A stretch of DNA of 64,000 nt, taken from Dendrolimus kikuchii (lineage: Eukaryota > Arthropoda > Insecta > Lepidoptera > Lasiocampidae). Shown piece after piece: positions 32,246 through 43,283 of the stretch. The notes under the pieces were generated by a model that was not told the origin of the DNA, ran no database searches, and saw only the letters and a program-made list of their open reading frames with translations. The position numbers and the translations under genes are program-made. Within the stretch, counting starts at the first letter, position 1. Each line of letters starts with the position of its first letter. The stretch spans positions 4,424,501 through 4,488,500 of the forward strand of contig CM034388.1 in NCBI GenBank assembly GCA_019925095.2, written 5' to 3'.

Positions 32246-32700
32246 TTTATTATAAAGTGAAACAATATTCTCGTACCAGTTTTTTAAAAATGGGGAGTGT
32301 ATTTGTTAACTTACTATCAATGGAGTAAACGAATCGTTAGTATAATAGAAGAATCCAGAATCTTCAAGTATCGTATGAATAGGTACTAATATTGTCCAGG
32401 TCGGAGTACTTCATCTTCGATCGCATCATCGTCAAACGCGAACCTATTTAAAATTTAAAAAAAAATACCGCGTTTAGTCTATTGCATGCTGATTTGGACT
32501 TCTTAAATAGCCAACTGCTTTATTCATGCTATTGACATTTTGAGAAATATATTTAATGATTGTTAACAAAATAAAATTATAAACTAAACTATCTTAAAAA
32601 TACTATTATATAGGTATCTAATTATAAATAAACTAAATTATAAATAAATTAAACTATACAATAAATTAAACTAAAAATAAACTATATATACAAACTAAAA
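32246..32700. other. unassigned AT-rich stretch
   Basis: Repeated AAACTA/ATAAATTA words near 32580-32690 look like low-complexity drift after the LINE remnant on the minus strand. Confidence 0.5.
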
Positions 32701-32702
32701 TT

Positions 32703-33390
32703 AAAGTATAAAATCTAGTTCTAGACCGCTGTCAGTCGGAAACGTGCCCAAAGACTGGCCACATTGCCTCTCTGAATGGCAATGCTGATGCGTTGTCCGA
32801 GGTATAAACCAGTCTTTTGATCACGTGAGACATCCACCAGACGTTTGACTATGTCTCGATAAAGCTTGTGCGCCTCAGGCCCCCATGATCTCAGGGTCCC
32901 GACCCCAAAAGCCGCAAATATGTAGCCATTTCCGATAGCCGAGTATTTGCGGCGTTTTAGGGCCTCCTGTTGCGCAGCAGCTGTCCCGGCAGACATGCTA
33001 GTAGCTGGAAGATGGGACGCTGCCAAAGTATCGACGCAAGACGCGTCGCATACTAAGGGGCGACCCATCTTCCAGGGCACCAATGACATACCATCGGGTC
33101 TCCTGCCATCGTCGCGGCACAGGCCGTTCGGTTCTAGGACGGCAGGTACCCCGGCGGTGACAAGAGCCCGTTAAGTGTTGCATGACGTGAAATTCTGCCG
33201 GCACTCCTGCTACACGATAACCCATGGTGACCGAGGCGCTCGACCTTATCTCCGCACTGACAGCGGTGTGGAACAACACAGGCCGCCCCTAGGCGAATGC
33301 AAGCACTTATTCTAAACGCGTTATCGTCTATAGAAAAGTGCCCAAATTCGCCGAGGGGAGTGCCTGCAGCCACAAGCCAGACTCCCAGCC
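32703..33390 (-). pseudogene. LINE C-terminal endonuclease-like domain, frameshifted
   Basis: Minus-strand frames read, in order, HRCQCGDKVERLGHHGLSCS, RHATLNGL, then after a frameshift near 33172 EPNGLCRDDGRRPDGMSLVP, MGRPLVCDASCVDTLAASHL, GPEAHKLYRDIVKRL and QRISIAIQRGNVASL, then after a second shift near 32750 PTDSGLELDFIL and a stop at about 32703. Cys-x-Cys...His-x4-Cys followed by RPD-x(n)-D is like the restriction-like endonuclease of R2-type elements; this is an inference from spacing only. The same domain is widespread in invertebrate retroelement proteins. A second piece is at 58475-58672. No reverse transcriptase is attached. Confidence 0.6.
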
Positions 33391-33616
33391 AACTATTTGA
33401 AAGTGTTAGATATCTTTCAGATATCTTTCAATCGGCGTTTAATTGCACCCTACTATAAGTAACTTTAACAATGGTGAAGGAAAATATCGTGATGATACCT
33501 GCACTTCGAGATAACCGATGTGTCAACCTTGCCAAGCCGTCTTGAACAAGCATCGCGTTACCCAATAGCAAGAGGCCCGAGCCCAGCTGTGGGACGTTTA
33601 TGCACTGTTATTATCT

Positions 33617-33793
33617 TCTCATATATAAAAATCTCGTGTCACGGTGTTTGTGGACGAACTACTCCGAAACGGCTTAAACGATTTTAATGATTTTTTTTGT
33701 ATATTTGACAGATATGAGAGTAGGTCATAAAGTATTTTTCACCCTCCTATGGTGTTTTTTTTATGGTAGAACAACGTTTGCCGGATCAGCCAA
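33617..33793 (+). mobile_element. Helitron, first of three in a row
   Basis: Starts TCTCATATATAAAAATCTCG, the 5' end also seen (inverted) at 14834, with CCGAAACGGCTTAAACG in the interior. The 3' end is GCCGGATCAGCCAA, a degenerate form of GCCGGATCAGCTAG. Confidence 0.6.
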
Positions 33794-34029
33794 TCTTATA
33801 CTAATATATAAAGCTGAAGAATTTGTTTGTTTGAACGCGATAATCTCAGGAAGTACTGGTCTGATTTGAAAAATTCTTTCAGTGTTAGATAGCCCATTTA
33901 TCGAGGAAGGCTATAGGTTATATATCATTACGCTAACACTAATAGAAGTGAAGCATCAATGAAGAATGTTTCAAAATCGGGGGGTTTTGAAAATAAATTC
34001 CACACGGACGACGTCGCGGGCACAGCTAG
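33794..34029 (+). mobile_element. complete Helitron, 236 bp
   Basis: A|TC at 33794, CTAG at 34026-34029, then T. The terminal part ACGTCGCGGGCACAGCTAG follows the family pattern. It starts at the exact base where the previous Helitron stops, so the two are head to tail. Confidence 0.7.
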
Positions 34030-34032
34030 TAC

Positions 34033-34121
<89 letters not shown>
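34030..34121. repeat. (AT)n microsatellite
   Basis: About 90 bases of alternating A and T with occasional G, between two Helitrons. Confidence 0.9.
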
Positions 34122-34123
<2 letters not shown>

Positions 34124-34323
34124 AACGCGAAAGTTTGGAAGAATGTATGGGTGTATGCTTGTTACTCTTTCACACAAAAATTACTGAATGGAATTTGATG
34201 AAACTATGCAATAATACACATCAGAATAACACATAGGCTATAATTTATAAAGATATAGTGTGAATTATCCAAAATATAACGATCTTACATCACCACGCGG
34301 GTGAAACCGCGCGGCGCATCTAG
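34122..34323 (+). mobile_element. Helitron, third in the row
   Basis: Ends with hairpin CGCGGGTGAAACCGCG and CTAG|T at 34323. The start is hidden in the AT repeat. Confidence 0.65.
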
Positions 34324-34709
34324 TATAGTATAATTTAATAAACACTGTATTCTCTGTGTTTCAGGTAAGTCAACATTATGATACTGCTGTAAGTTTGAAT
34401 ACTAATTGGATCAAAAACCTAGGCGAGAGTAACTTACATTTGCTTACCCGATTAATTCACATATAACCAATAGAAGTTAGTCTATCAAATTTAAACTTTG
34501 GCATATATGAAAACTGGTTTTGGAGAGCCCCCTCGAGACCTATCCACACGATGTTAAGTGGTCCTCGAGACGATACTCCGGAACATTTTGCGCAAACAAC
34601 TTTCTACTTGAGTATCGATGTATTGTTATCGTAGACGTCTACATCGAGTGATAAAAGATGGGTCAATATTGATAGCCGTGAACTAAGAAACGATTTTGAT
34701 AAGTAACAA
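34324..34709. other. unassigned stretch
   Basis: Two CTCGAGAC words at 34531 and 34563. No gene seen. Confidence 0.5.
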
Positions 34710-35066
34710 GACATACATACATAACTTCACGCCAGTTCCCTTGCGGGGTAGGCATGAACAACAGAGCGCCATTTAGGCTTATTCTTACACACCTCACTTG
34801 CTTCTTTGACATTCATAACTCTTGTCATGCACGCTCGTCTGTTCTTAAAGCTCCTGACATCACCCTCTGCTAATACACGATCAATTTGATCATGGAAGGT
34901 GTGTCGTGGCCTTCCACGATTTCTGCATCCATCCACTTTTGCATTGTATATCTGTTTAGTCATTCTTTCATCATGCATTCCTTTCCTTACCTTCACCCCG
35001 ACACTCTCTTTCAGACCAACTCTCTTTCTTACTTCGGTATTACGAACGCGGTCCGCGAGCGTGACT
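34710..35066 (-). mobile_element. LINE-B 3' end with internal deletion
   Basis: Tail CATACATACATAACTTCACG; minus frame from [20 protein letters not shown] to ...YPARELA. About 30 bases (the LRWFGHVER part) are deleted after KGM. Confidence 0.8.
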
Positions 35067-35206
35067 CCGCAACAAGTAACAAGACAATCTTTTTTATAAC
35101 ACTTCAATAAAAATTATATTCTTACCATCATCTTATATACAGAACATACAACAAGGTCACGTTCTGCGTACTTCAGATAACTCCTCCAAAACCACGTAAT
35201 GGATTT

Positions 35207-35500
35207 TTGCAATGGTATCACTATCAGCATCACTTCTCAATCTTATCCCGCCGTCTCCCTTCCATCATCGGACAACCAGACGCACTGGCAAGCGGCACCG
35301 CTATATGGTGGACATACCACCTATACGAACAAAGCTCTTTGAGTCCCCCTTCATTATGCGCACCGCAAAGGAGTGGAACTCACTGCCGGAACCTATTTTC
35401 CCGAAACATACAACCTGGGTAAGCGTGCTCGATCTTAGACCATATCTCCGCTCAAAATCGAGCGAGATAATTGGTCAAACGCGATCCTATACATAAATAA
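35207..35500 (+). pseudogene. LINE C-terminal remnant (RTAKEWNSLPE)
   Basis: Plus frame with FESPFIMRTAKEWNSLPEPI followed by a decayed end. It is the same family as 4160-4500. No reverse transcriptase motif precedes it. Confidence 0.5.
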
Positions 35501-35566
35501 AAAAATTACTTAATCACTTAGATAATTTTACTGAAGTTTTTACACACACACACATATATACCGTTA

Positions 35567-35881
35567 GAGTCTCACTAATCCGGCACTCCAGTAGTCCGGT
35601 ACGTCCAATAATCCGGCACCCTCCGCTCACGTTTCCCACTCTCGTTCGGTACTTGACGCACCGATATCAGTATAACTTCAAAAATGATTACAATAGCACG
35701 CACGTATTTATCTGTTGTTTTCAAGTTGAAAATAATGTAGCTAAATATGTCAAGTACACCACAACATGCTTTATTTTATGTACCTATATAAATTATTAAT
35801 TTTTCTGTACAATCCAATAATACGAACTTTCCAGTAATCCGGCACCCCCTAGTTTTTATTAGTGCCAGATTAGTGTGATTC
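35567..35881. mobile_element. pogo-like MITE with TA duplication
   Basis: Left terminus GAGTCTCACTAATCCGGCAC; right terminus reverse complements to GAATCACACTAATCTGGCAC. TA lies on both sides (35565-35566, 35882-35883). Subterminal AATCCGGCAC-type words recur at about 35609 and 35836. TA target and repeated TIR words fit the Tc1/mariner-pogo superfamily. No transposase. Confidence 0.65.
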
Positions 35882-36221
35882 TAATGTGTATATTTTTATT
35901 TTTCATAATCATTATATTCACATTTCAATAATCATTTCATAACGTGTTATGTACTTATATTAAATTGTTCAAAATATCTATCTTTTGTCTATTTTTTGTT
36001 TGATGTTGGTCTTATTATAAATAATATAAACGTTCATTAGTTATATTTTCTTCTGTGAAGGTGGCATTACTGCCTGGCAGTAACGGAAGACCAGCGTTGA
36101 TTGATATCAACCAGCATTTGCTGAGTTAAGGCCTGTTTAAAGTTAGTTAACCTTTGGCTTTTATAAAACTGCTTATGTATAATTTATATTTTAAATAACT
36201 CTAAATAAACAGTATTTTCTA
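35882..36221. other. unassigned stretch
   Basis: AT-rich, nothing recognised. Confidence 0.5.
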
Positions 36222-36222
36222 T

Positions 36223-36281
<59 letters not shown>
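36222..36281. repeat. (CA)n(TA)n microsatellite
   Basis: Dinucleotide run immediately upstream of a LINE-B copy. Confidence 0.9.
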
Positions 36282-36287
<6 letters not shown>

Positions 36288-36288
<1 letters not shown>

Positions 36289-36579
36289 AGGTAAGGAATG
36301 CTCCGGTGGTTCGGGCATGTGGAAAGAATGGCTAAACAGATATACAATGCAAAAGTGGATGGATGCAGAAGTCGTGGAAGGCCACGACACACCTTCCATG
36401 ATCAAATAGATCGTGCACTAGCAGAAGGTGATGTCAGGAGCCTTTAGAACAGACGAGCGTGCGTGACAAGAGTTATGAATGTCAAAGAAGCAAGTGAGGT
36501 GTGTAAGAATAACCCTGAATGGCGCTCTGTTGTCCGTGCCTACCCCGTAAGGGAACTGGCGTGAAGTTATGTATGTATG
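36288..36579 (+). mobile_element. LINE-B 3' end
   Basis: From GGTAAGGAATGCTCCGGTGG to the GAAGTTATGTATGTATGTAT tail. A 15-base deletion removes part of the MHDERM codons. TA repeats lie on both sides. Confidence 0.8.
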
Positions 36580-36601
36580 TATATATATATATATATATAT
36601 A

Positions 36602-37785
36602 TAATAGAGCTACTTCTCAGGGTTTGACTCGCAGTGTAACAAACGCCAGGAAAGCACTAGTTATTTATATAAATATCAGACTTTGAAATCCTTTTAAATC
36701 TGTGATCGTAACTAAATCCGGTATAATATATGTATGTAAGTTATATATCCGCATCTACATCTATCTAGATCCGAAACGTTATATCCCTAAAATTCCTGAT
36801 AAAAATCATGTCGATGTCTCCACCTTATTTAAAATCATGAATAGTAATCAAACAAACCGCAAAACCCATATAAAAGATAAAACTGCGCCGCCTATCTGTA
36901 TGTCATTTTATTATACGCTTTACGAGATCGTTTCAGCATGAAATTTTATTGGCCCAAGAGTATCGATGCGGGTATAATGGCTTCCTTTAGTAATTTCTTA
37001 TTTTATTGACTCGGCGCGAGTTGAATAGAAACGTAACTTAAATCATGGAATAAGAATGAAATCTAGTTAATGAGAACCGCATAGTAAAAAACGCTGGTCT
37101 GATATGCTTCTAAATCCTGCAATAAAATCTTCTTTATTGTTCACCAACGTAATAAAAAGTAACACGTTAAAAGCTAGTATGATCAGCGTTCTTATTGCTT
37201 AAATATAATATCTTCCAATTCTGCTATTACTATCTCTTCAAAATCGCCTGACACTATGGTCTCGATCGTAGTTGGTTGCCTCCTTATAAATTCTCCCTCC
37301 CAATACTCGCCATCAAGGAAAGAATAAACTTTCGAAGGAAGAATGTGTAAAACAAGACAAACATTCGACTTCGTGATAGCGCTGTCATCGCAATATAGAG
37401 TAAATAATAAAGTTGGAATACAATATATAAGAAAACCATTTTCATTTAAATAATTCTCTTAAGGAAGTCCTAGCGAGTGTGTGAACCCCCGGGGGACGAG
37501 TGCAGTATGGCGGTGGACTGGTGGCGAGGTACACGTCCCTTTGCCTTTTCTCTGCAATCGCATCACGCCCGCAGACGGTTTGCTTGATTTCAGTATTTTG
37601 CTAATTCCAATAACGTGCCCGTGGCAAAACACTCGCTTTTTCATAAATATTCATAAGCGAAAACTCGCTAAACAAATGTTTAAAATTTTGGTGGCTTATC
37701 AATATTCATTTCGACTACCGCCGTTTTTGCTAATGATAATACCAATTTTTGCTACCATTATATATATGAGAAAGTATTGGGGATT
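36602..37785. other. unassigned stretch, 1.2 kb
   Basis: No gene I recognise. Frames of 79 codons (36702-36941) and 116 codons (37481-37831, running into a SINE) show no known domain. GCAGACGGTTTGC near 37570 is a weak hint of a Helitron remnant. Confidence 0.4.
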
Positions 37786-38096
37786 TTTTTTTATTGCAGG
37801 AGTTCAGCAGACAGGCAGACGGCGCACTTGATGGAAAGCGGTTACCATCGCCTTTGGACATTTGCAACATCAAAGATGCTACAAATGCGTTGCTGCTCTC
37901 TTAAGGGAGACTGGAATCTGGTCACTAATGCCGGAACACAACTCAAAGCTGGTATGGCGACATACTCTAGACTAGGGGTGGTAGCTATCCAGTCGGGCAA
38001 ATGCCCTACCACCTGGCTGTGGGTTGTTTTTTCGCCTCTTACGACAGGCCGCCCGGCCGCAGGAAATTGTATTCTTTCTCCGTTCCTGCACGGATA
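37786..38096 (-). mobile_element. SINE-A, full length
   Basis: Minus sense from TATCCGTGCAGGAACGGAG to CTGCAATAAAAAAAA. Very close to the 6518 copy. Its 5' end lies 13 bases from a minisatellite. Confidence 0.9.
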
Positions 38097-38108
38097 AAAA
38101 CACGATTT

Positions 38109-38767
38109 CCTCTAAACACAATTTCAATCATCAACTTTACACTTCACTTTAACCTCTAAACACAATTTCAATCCTCAACTTTACACTTCACTTAACCTCT
38201 AAACTCAATTTCAATCATCAACTTTACACTTCACTTTAACCTCTAAACACAATTTCAATCATCAACTTTACACTTCACTTTAACCTCTAAACACAATTTC
38301 AATCATCAACTTTACACTTCACTTTAACCTCTAAACTCAATTTCAATCATCAACTTTACACTTCACTTTAATCTCTAAACACAATTTCAATCATCAACTT
38401 TACACTTCACTTTAACCTCTAAACACAATTTCAATCATCAACTTTACACTTCACTTTAACCTCTAAACATAATTTCAATCATCAACTTTATACTTCACTT
38501 TAATCTCTAAACACAATTTCAATTATCAACTTTACACTTCACTTCAATCTCTAAACACAATTTCAATCATCAACTTTACACTTCACTTTAATCTCTAAAC
38601 ACAATTTCAATCATCAACTTTACACTTCACTTTATCCTCTAAACACAATTTCAATCATCAACTTTACACTTCACTTTAACCTCTAAACACAATTTCAATC
38701 ATCAACTTTACACTTCACTTTAACCTCTAAACACAATTTCAATCATCAACTTTACACTTCACTTTAA
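38109..38767. repeat. 44-bp minisatellite, 15 units
   Basis: Unit: CCTCTAAACACAATTTCAAT then CATCAACTTTACACTTCACT then TTAA. One unit is 43 bp. Differences between units are scattered single bases (for example AAACTC for AAACAC, TAATCTC for TAACCTC). It contains no open frame that runs through and no polymerase signal. Confidence 0.95.
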
Positions 38768-39139
38768 CCTTTACAGGTACAAAAATTGCGGTCGAATAAT
38801 CGTTTCCAACAAACACTAGCCGTTTTTATGTTTTGGGATAAATACCACCGACTTCCATAAACCGGCTTACCCACCGATTTCCGTAAACGGTCGGTATCTC
38901 AAGTGGCGCCATCTTTAAACAGTGAATGTTTGCGGAAGCAAGGTTTTCATAATAAACAACTACTTATTTTCATAACTGTCAAAGATATATAATATTTTCT
39001 TAAGTTTTCGCGATTTCTATACATAATAACTGCCAGATCTCAAGACACTGTGAGCTCTTTCTGCGTACACCGGAACAAAAACCAACTTGACTGATAATTT
39101 CTTTTATTTTCCTTCCACCCATTTTAATATTATATAAAA
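38768..39139. other. unassigned stretch
   Basis: Positions 38985-39030 match the minus strand at about 58430-58460 (TATTTTCTTAAGTTTTCGCG). The rest is unassigned. Confidence 0.45.
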
Positions 39140-39144
39140 TTATT

Positions 39145-39240
39145 AGAGCTAGGCATTTTTGCTGAAGAGTTTTTTGCGCCGCTTCTTCTCTTTATGCCAT
39201 AACATGTTGCGAAGCGGTGGTAAATTAGATTAGGCTCCCA
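39145..39240 (+). repeat. LINE 3'UTR-like repeat, short
   Basis: AGAGCTAGGCATTTTTGCTG and CGCCGCTTCTTCTCTTTATG, then GTTGCGAAGCGGTGG, as in 9865-10045. Confidence 0.5.
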
Positions 39241-39319
39241 TAGAATAAATAACAACCATAAACAAAATTTAAACTAAATAATCAAAATGAACAAGTTGGC
39301 GGTAAGCTAAATAAAACTT

Positions 39320-39445
39320 TAACAATATTCGTTGACACTTGACATCTTTGTCTTCCGTGATCACGTCGGAATAACAAAAATCAAATAAATTACAACGCTT
39401 AAAACCGTTAAAACGTAGTTTTGTTATGTCGAAGATATACATGGC
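39320..39445 (-). repeat. repeat G copy
   Basis: TGACACTTGACATCTTTGTC, TTCCGTGATCACG and TAAAACGTAGTTTTGTTAT, matching 58255-58430 in the same orientation. Confidence 0.6.
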
Positions 39446-39519
39446 ATACAGTTACTTACATAGTTTCATAGTATCTCCTATACATACATATTAGCTGCCC
39501 ATATGTTTTAGGATTTATT

Positions 39520-39776
39520 AAAAAATTTTTTATTGCAGGAGTTCAGCAGACAGGCAGACGGCCCACTTGATGGAAAGCGGTTACCGTCGCCCATGGACAT
39601 TTGCGACACCAAAGGTGCTACAAATGCGCTGCTCCTCTCTTAAGGGAGACTGGAACCTGGTCACTAATGCCGGAACACAACTCGAGGTTGTTATGACGAC
39701 ATACTTTAGACCAGGGGTGGTAGCCATCCAGTCGGGCAAATGCCCTACCACCTGGCTGTGGGTTGCCTCTTACGAT
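39520..39776 (-). mobile_element. SINE-A, 5'-truncated
   Basis: Minus sense; begins inside TCGTAAGAGGCAACCCACAG and ends CTGCAATAAAAAATTTTTTA. About 55 bases of the head are missing. Confidence 0.8.
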
Positions 39777-40156
39777 GCCAACAATATAAAAATTCGCACT
39801 TGTCCGCTTTTTTAAGTAAAATAATACAGTTAGCACTTAAGTCGTTTTATATTAAGTGCCTTAAAATATTACAGGCCTCTTAAATAAAAGGGTTTGCAAA
39901 CATTTCAGTATAGCTGACCCTTTGTAGGGCACTAAAAGATAGAGCATTTTAGTAGGCACTTAGTATGAATGGGCTATTCTAGAATACAACTGAATCAGGT
40001 TTAAATGGACGGACGGATGGATGGCCGGACGTGATTATTTTTTGAGAATTCTTTCTCTAATAAGAAGTTTGATTAAATATTTTAGCAGTAAAATATCCGT
40101 GGTAATGGCAATGACTGAAAATCAGTCAGATTTAGATTACTCATTAGAATAAATTT
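39777..40156. other. unassigned stretch
   Basis: GGACGGACGGATGGATGGCC near 40010 is a small tetranucleotide run. No gene. Confidence 0.5.
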
Positions 40157-40341
40157 CGATGGGCATTAACTCGTTAATCCGCTAATCGTTAATTAACGAA
40201 CATTAACATTTCGAGTAACGCATTAACTTTTAAGTTAACTTAAAAATATGTTAACGGACTCGTTAACTTCCGTTAATTTTCCCAAAGTCCGTTAATCATT
40301 AATCCAGCACAATCACAATCACAATCTGTTCATTAAATATA

Positions 40342-40720
40342 CACATACATACATACATAACTTCACGCCAGTTACCTTGCGGGGTAGGTACGAGCAACAG
40401 AGCGCCATTTAGGCTTATTCTTACACACCTTACTTGCTTCTTTGACATTCATAACTTTTGTCATGCACGCTCGTCACGTACACTCAGTACACGATCAATT
40501 TGATCATGGAAGGTGTGTCGTGGCCTTCCACGACTTCTGCATCCATCCACTATTGCATTATATATCTGTTTAGTCATTCTTTCATCATGCATTGTTTTCA
40601 CATGCCCGAACCACCGGAGCATTCCTTGCCTTACTTTCACCCCGACACTCTCTTTCAGACCAACTGTCTCTTTTACTTCGGTACTACGAACGCGGTCCGC
40701 GAGCGTCACTCCACAGATTA
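40342..40720 (-). mobile_element. LINE-B with 10-bp target duplication
   Basis: Flanked by ATTAAATATA at 40332-40341 and 40721-40730. Tail (CATA)n at the left. The minus frame reads TLADRVRSTEVKETVGLKES through SRGRPRHTFHDQIDRVLS and then departs because about 30 bases are deleted near 40480. Confidence 0.85.
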
Positions 40721-40879
40721 ATTAAATATAATACTGCTATACCCTCAAGCGCTGCAGGTGAACGTCTTTTCTCCACGGGCAAGGATATACTACAGCCGAA
40801 ACGAGCCTCTCTTTCAGACGAGAACTTCAACATATTAATGTTCATGAAGGGGAATATTCATATTATATGTTTCTTCTAA
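40721..40879 (+). pseudogene. hAT transposase C-terminal end
   Basis: The plus frame reads IKYNTAIPSSAAGERLFSTG, then KDILQPKRASLSDENFNILM, FMKGN and stops at 40877-40879. The pattern YNT-x-x-PSSA-x-x-ERLFS-x-G...K-R-x-x-L is the hAT C-terminal dimerisation domain. Removing the LINE, the frame joins to NLF upstream, so the insertion landed inside the coding end. Confidence 0.75.
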
Positions 40880-41149
40880 GATGTAAGTGGTCTATGTAGT
40901 AATTCGTCTAAATAGCAATTGGTCATTATATTACTATCAAATCGTCTTAAAATTAGTTCGTCTAATTAGTGTTTCCTCCAGAACGCAGTCTATCTTAATA
41001 AAATAAATTCTAAACCTTAATCCAAATGAATGAAAACATTGTTTGTCAATATGCCTATATTAAACACTCTAATAATTACACCCGCCTTTTTTTTTGTTTC
41101 TAACCTGTTAACTTCCAGAACCAACAGTTTTTATAAGAAGGTGCAATTT
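40880..41149. other. hAT 3' non-coding region
   Basis: AT-rich sequence between the transposase stop and the TAACG-rich right end. TTCGTCTAA words recur at 40904 and 40960. Confidence 0.5.
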
Positions 41150-41324
41150 TTATCACGTGTTAACGGATTAACGATTTACGTTAACTTGCGTTAAATTTTC
41201 TGAAATGTAACGCTTTAACTTTTAACGAAGTTAACTATTTCAGTAACGGATTAGTGATTAACGAAGTTAATTATTTGATTAACGGTGCCCAGCTATGTAA
41301 ATTATTTTTAATGGAGTGTGTAAA

Positions 41325-41520
41325 AAATAACTAGTCCGCCATCTTGGGCAGGCCGCCATATTGGATTTAGAGTGGAGTCATTTTATTTTATTCATAATAT
41401 TCTTCTTAGCAGACCTTTTAATTTGATATCCATATCATGAGAGTACACCAAAAATAACTAGTCCGCCATCTTGGACCGTTCGCCACATTAGATTTAGAAT
41501 GACATCACTTACCTAACCAT
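41325..41520. repeat. direct duplication of about 126 bp spacing
   Basis: AAAAATAACTAGTCCGCCATCTTGG at 41325-41350 and again at about 41451, each followed by a diverged GCCGCCATATTGGATTTAGA-like block. Confidence 0.7.
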
Positions 41521-41529
41521 ACATTGTTA

Positions 41530-41834
41530 TCTATACATATAATAAAACTGTAGAGGTCAAATTTCTGTACAATGAAAAAAAAATGCTAAAATCCGAGTCA
41601 GGATGTAAGAAGTGAAATAGAACTAATTTAGATTTTTTTCAAATTTTTTGTTTCTCTGTCTGTTTGTACCGGCTAATCTCCGAAACAACTGGACCGATTT
41701 AAATGAAATTTTGTATGGTGGTAGCTTATATCCCTGGTCAACATATAGGATTTTTGATCCCGAGAAAATTAAATGGTTCCCGTGGGACAGTTAAAAAACC
41801 GTACCACGCGGACGAAGTCGCGGTCATCAGCTAG
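41530..41834 (+). mobile_element. complete non-autonomous Helitron, 305 bp
   Basis: A|TC at 41530 and CTAG|T at 41834. The 3' hairpin is CGCGGACGAAGTCGCG, 10 bases before CTAG. It aligns with the inverted copy at 46628-47147. This is the cleanest Helitron in the window. Confidence 0.85.
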
Positions 41835-42349
41835 TCCATACTAAATGTATATGCAAAATTTCATCTCAGATGGTTGATGATAACTGCTGAATAAATTCAG
41901 TGTCAAGATTTGTCCCGAACATAATATATACATACACGACATACAAACATTGCAAGTTAATTTACATAAAAGCTTGTAGAAAAAAACTTCACTCCAAAAT
42001 ATTAAAAAAATATAATTCAAAGCTACACGAAAGAAACTGTAATAACATTCAGCATTTAACTGAACTCTACCCGTGTTCAAATTGAATTTCACTACCAAGA
42101 ATACTTGTACCGGGGAACTTTGTGAAATTTGCAAAAAGCACACAAAGTTTCAGTTCAGTTCGAAATTTTGAGCGGGTAGATGGAGAATTGTGAAATTTAC
42201 TTCTACTTTGGTATACAAGGAGAACAAAGAACATAGTTCAGAGCTTGTTGTTACTTAAGCTGCGGTAGCTATTTTGTTTCCGCGGCACTTGTACTTTATA
42301 TTCAAATTGCCCTTAGCGTCTTCCTGAAAATTCCCAAAAAGATATATAA
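41835..42349. other. unassigned stretch
   Basis: Frames of 61 and 100 codons overlap on opposite strands without any known motif. ACAAAGTTTCAGTTCAGTTC near 42140 and TCAGAGCTTGTTGTTACTTA near 42238 are unique here. Confidence 0.45.
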
Positions 42350-42572
42350 TAACAAGCCATAAACATCCCACTGCTGGATTTGGGCCTCCCACTATTGGGG
42401 AACGGACAGAAACCGCCACGTTCGTCTAAGGCGGCTTGGCAAGTTTGACACATCGGTTATCTCAATGTGCAGGTTTCATCACGATGTGTCCCTTCACCGT
42501 TGTTAGCATGTGGTAGTTGTAACAATATGCACATTAGGTCAGAAAACTTCCGAACAAGATTCGAACTTACGC
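42350..42572 (-). mobile_element. tRNA-derived SINE, copy 2
   Basis: Same body as 2483-2780 (TCTAAGGCGGCTTGGCAAG, GTTATCTCAATGTGCAGG). B-box-like GTTCGAATC on the minus strand near 42559-42567. It abuts the foldback element, which removes the tRNA-like start. Confidence 0.6.
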
Positions 42573-42847
42573 TTCGGTTCCGGATCGAATTCAGTTTTTT
42601 TGTTCGATAAAATAAAATATTTAAATAAAAAATGCATTCATTAAAATGTACCTAACCTAATCAAATCATAATTTGCAGTAAACCTGCGAAAAATCAAAAT
42701 GTGTGCTGGGATATATAGTAGAAGTGAAACTTCAACGGACAAATGGAAAAACGAATGGCAACGCATAAGTGGCAAAACTAATCGCAACAAAATTGTAACT
42801 TGGAAGTTTTACGGGCAGATTTTCAAATTGTACAAGTACATTAACAA

Positions 42848-43092
42848 TCTTTTTTTTTTAATTTTTTTATTGCAGGAGTTCAGCAGACAGGCAGACGGCC
42901 CACTTGATGGAAGGCGGTTACCGTCGCCTATGGACATTTGCAACACCAAAGGTGCTACAAATGCGCTGCTGCTCTCTTAAAGGAGACTGGAACCTGGTCA
43001 CTAATGCCGGAACACAACACAAGGTTGTTATGGCGGCATACTCTAGACCAGGGGTGGTCGCCATCTAGTCGAGCAAATACTCTACCACCTGG
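42848..43092 (-). mobile_element. SINE-A in the foldback loop, 5'-truncated
   Basis: Minus sense, ending CTGCAATAAAAAAATTAAAA; its head is missing at 43092 (CCAGGTGGTAGAGTATTTG is the first recognisable part). Confidence 0.8.
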
Positions 43093-43283
43093 CAAAATCT
43101 GCTCGGAAAACTACAAGTTAAAATGTTGTTACGATTCGTTTGTCACTTGTCCGTTGAAGTTTCACTCCTACTATGTGTCCCAGCACACATTTCGATTTTT
43201 CGCAGGTTTACTGCAAATTATGATTTGGTTAGGTTAGGTACATTTTAATGAATGCATTTTTTATTTAAACATATTTTATTTTA

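Larger units (their letters stand above)
40157..41292 (+). mobile_element. deleted hAT element
   Basis: Left end TGGGCATTAACTCGTTAAT; right end reverse complements to TGGGCACCGTTAATC. Both subterminal zones are dense in GTTAAC, CGTTAA and AACGGATTA words, as hAT transposases need. The 3' coding end of the transposase survives at 40721-40879, and LINE-B is inserted at 40342-40720. No 8-bp target duplication is visible, and most of the transposase gene is gone. Confidence 0.65.

Noticed and set aside
37777..38097. A 106-codon plus-strand frame, similar frames in other SINE-A copies (MESGYHRLWTFATPK type)
   Set aside because: They run antisense to SINE-A, recur only because the SINE recurs, and are open on both strands without any conserved start or stop.
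38109..38767. CRISPR-like regular repeat
   Set aside because: It is a head-to-tail tandem array without spacers, in a eukaryotic transposon-rich region.
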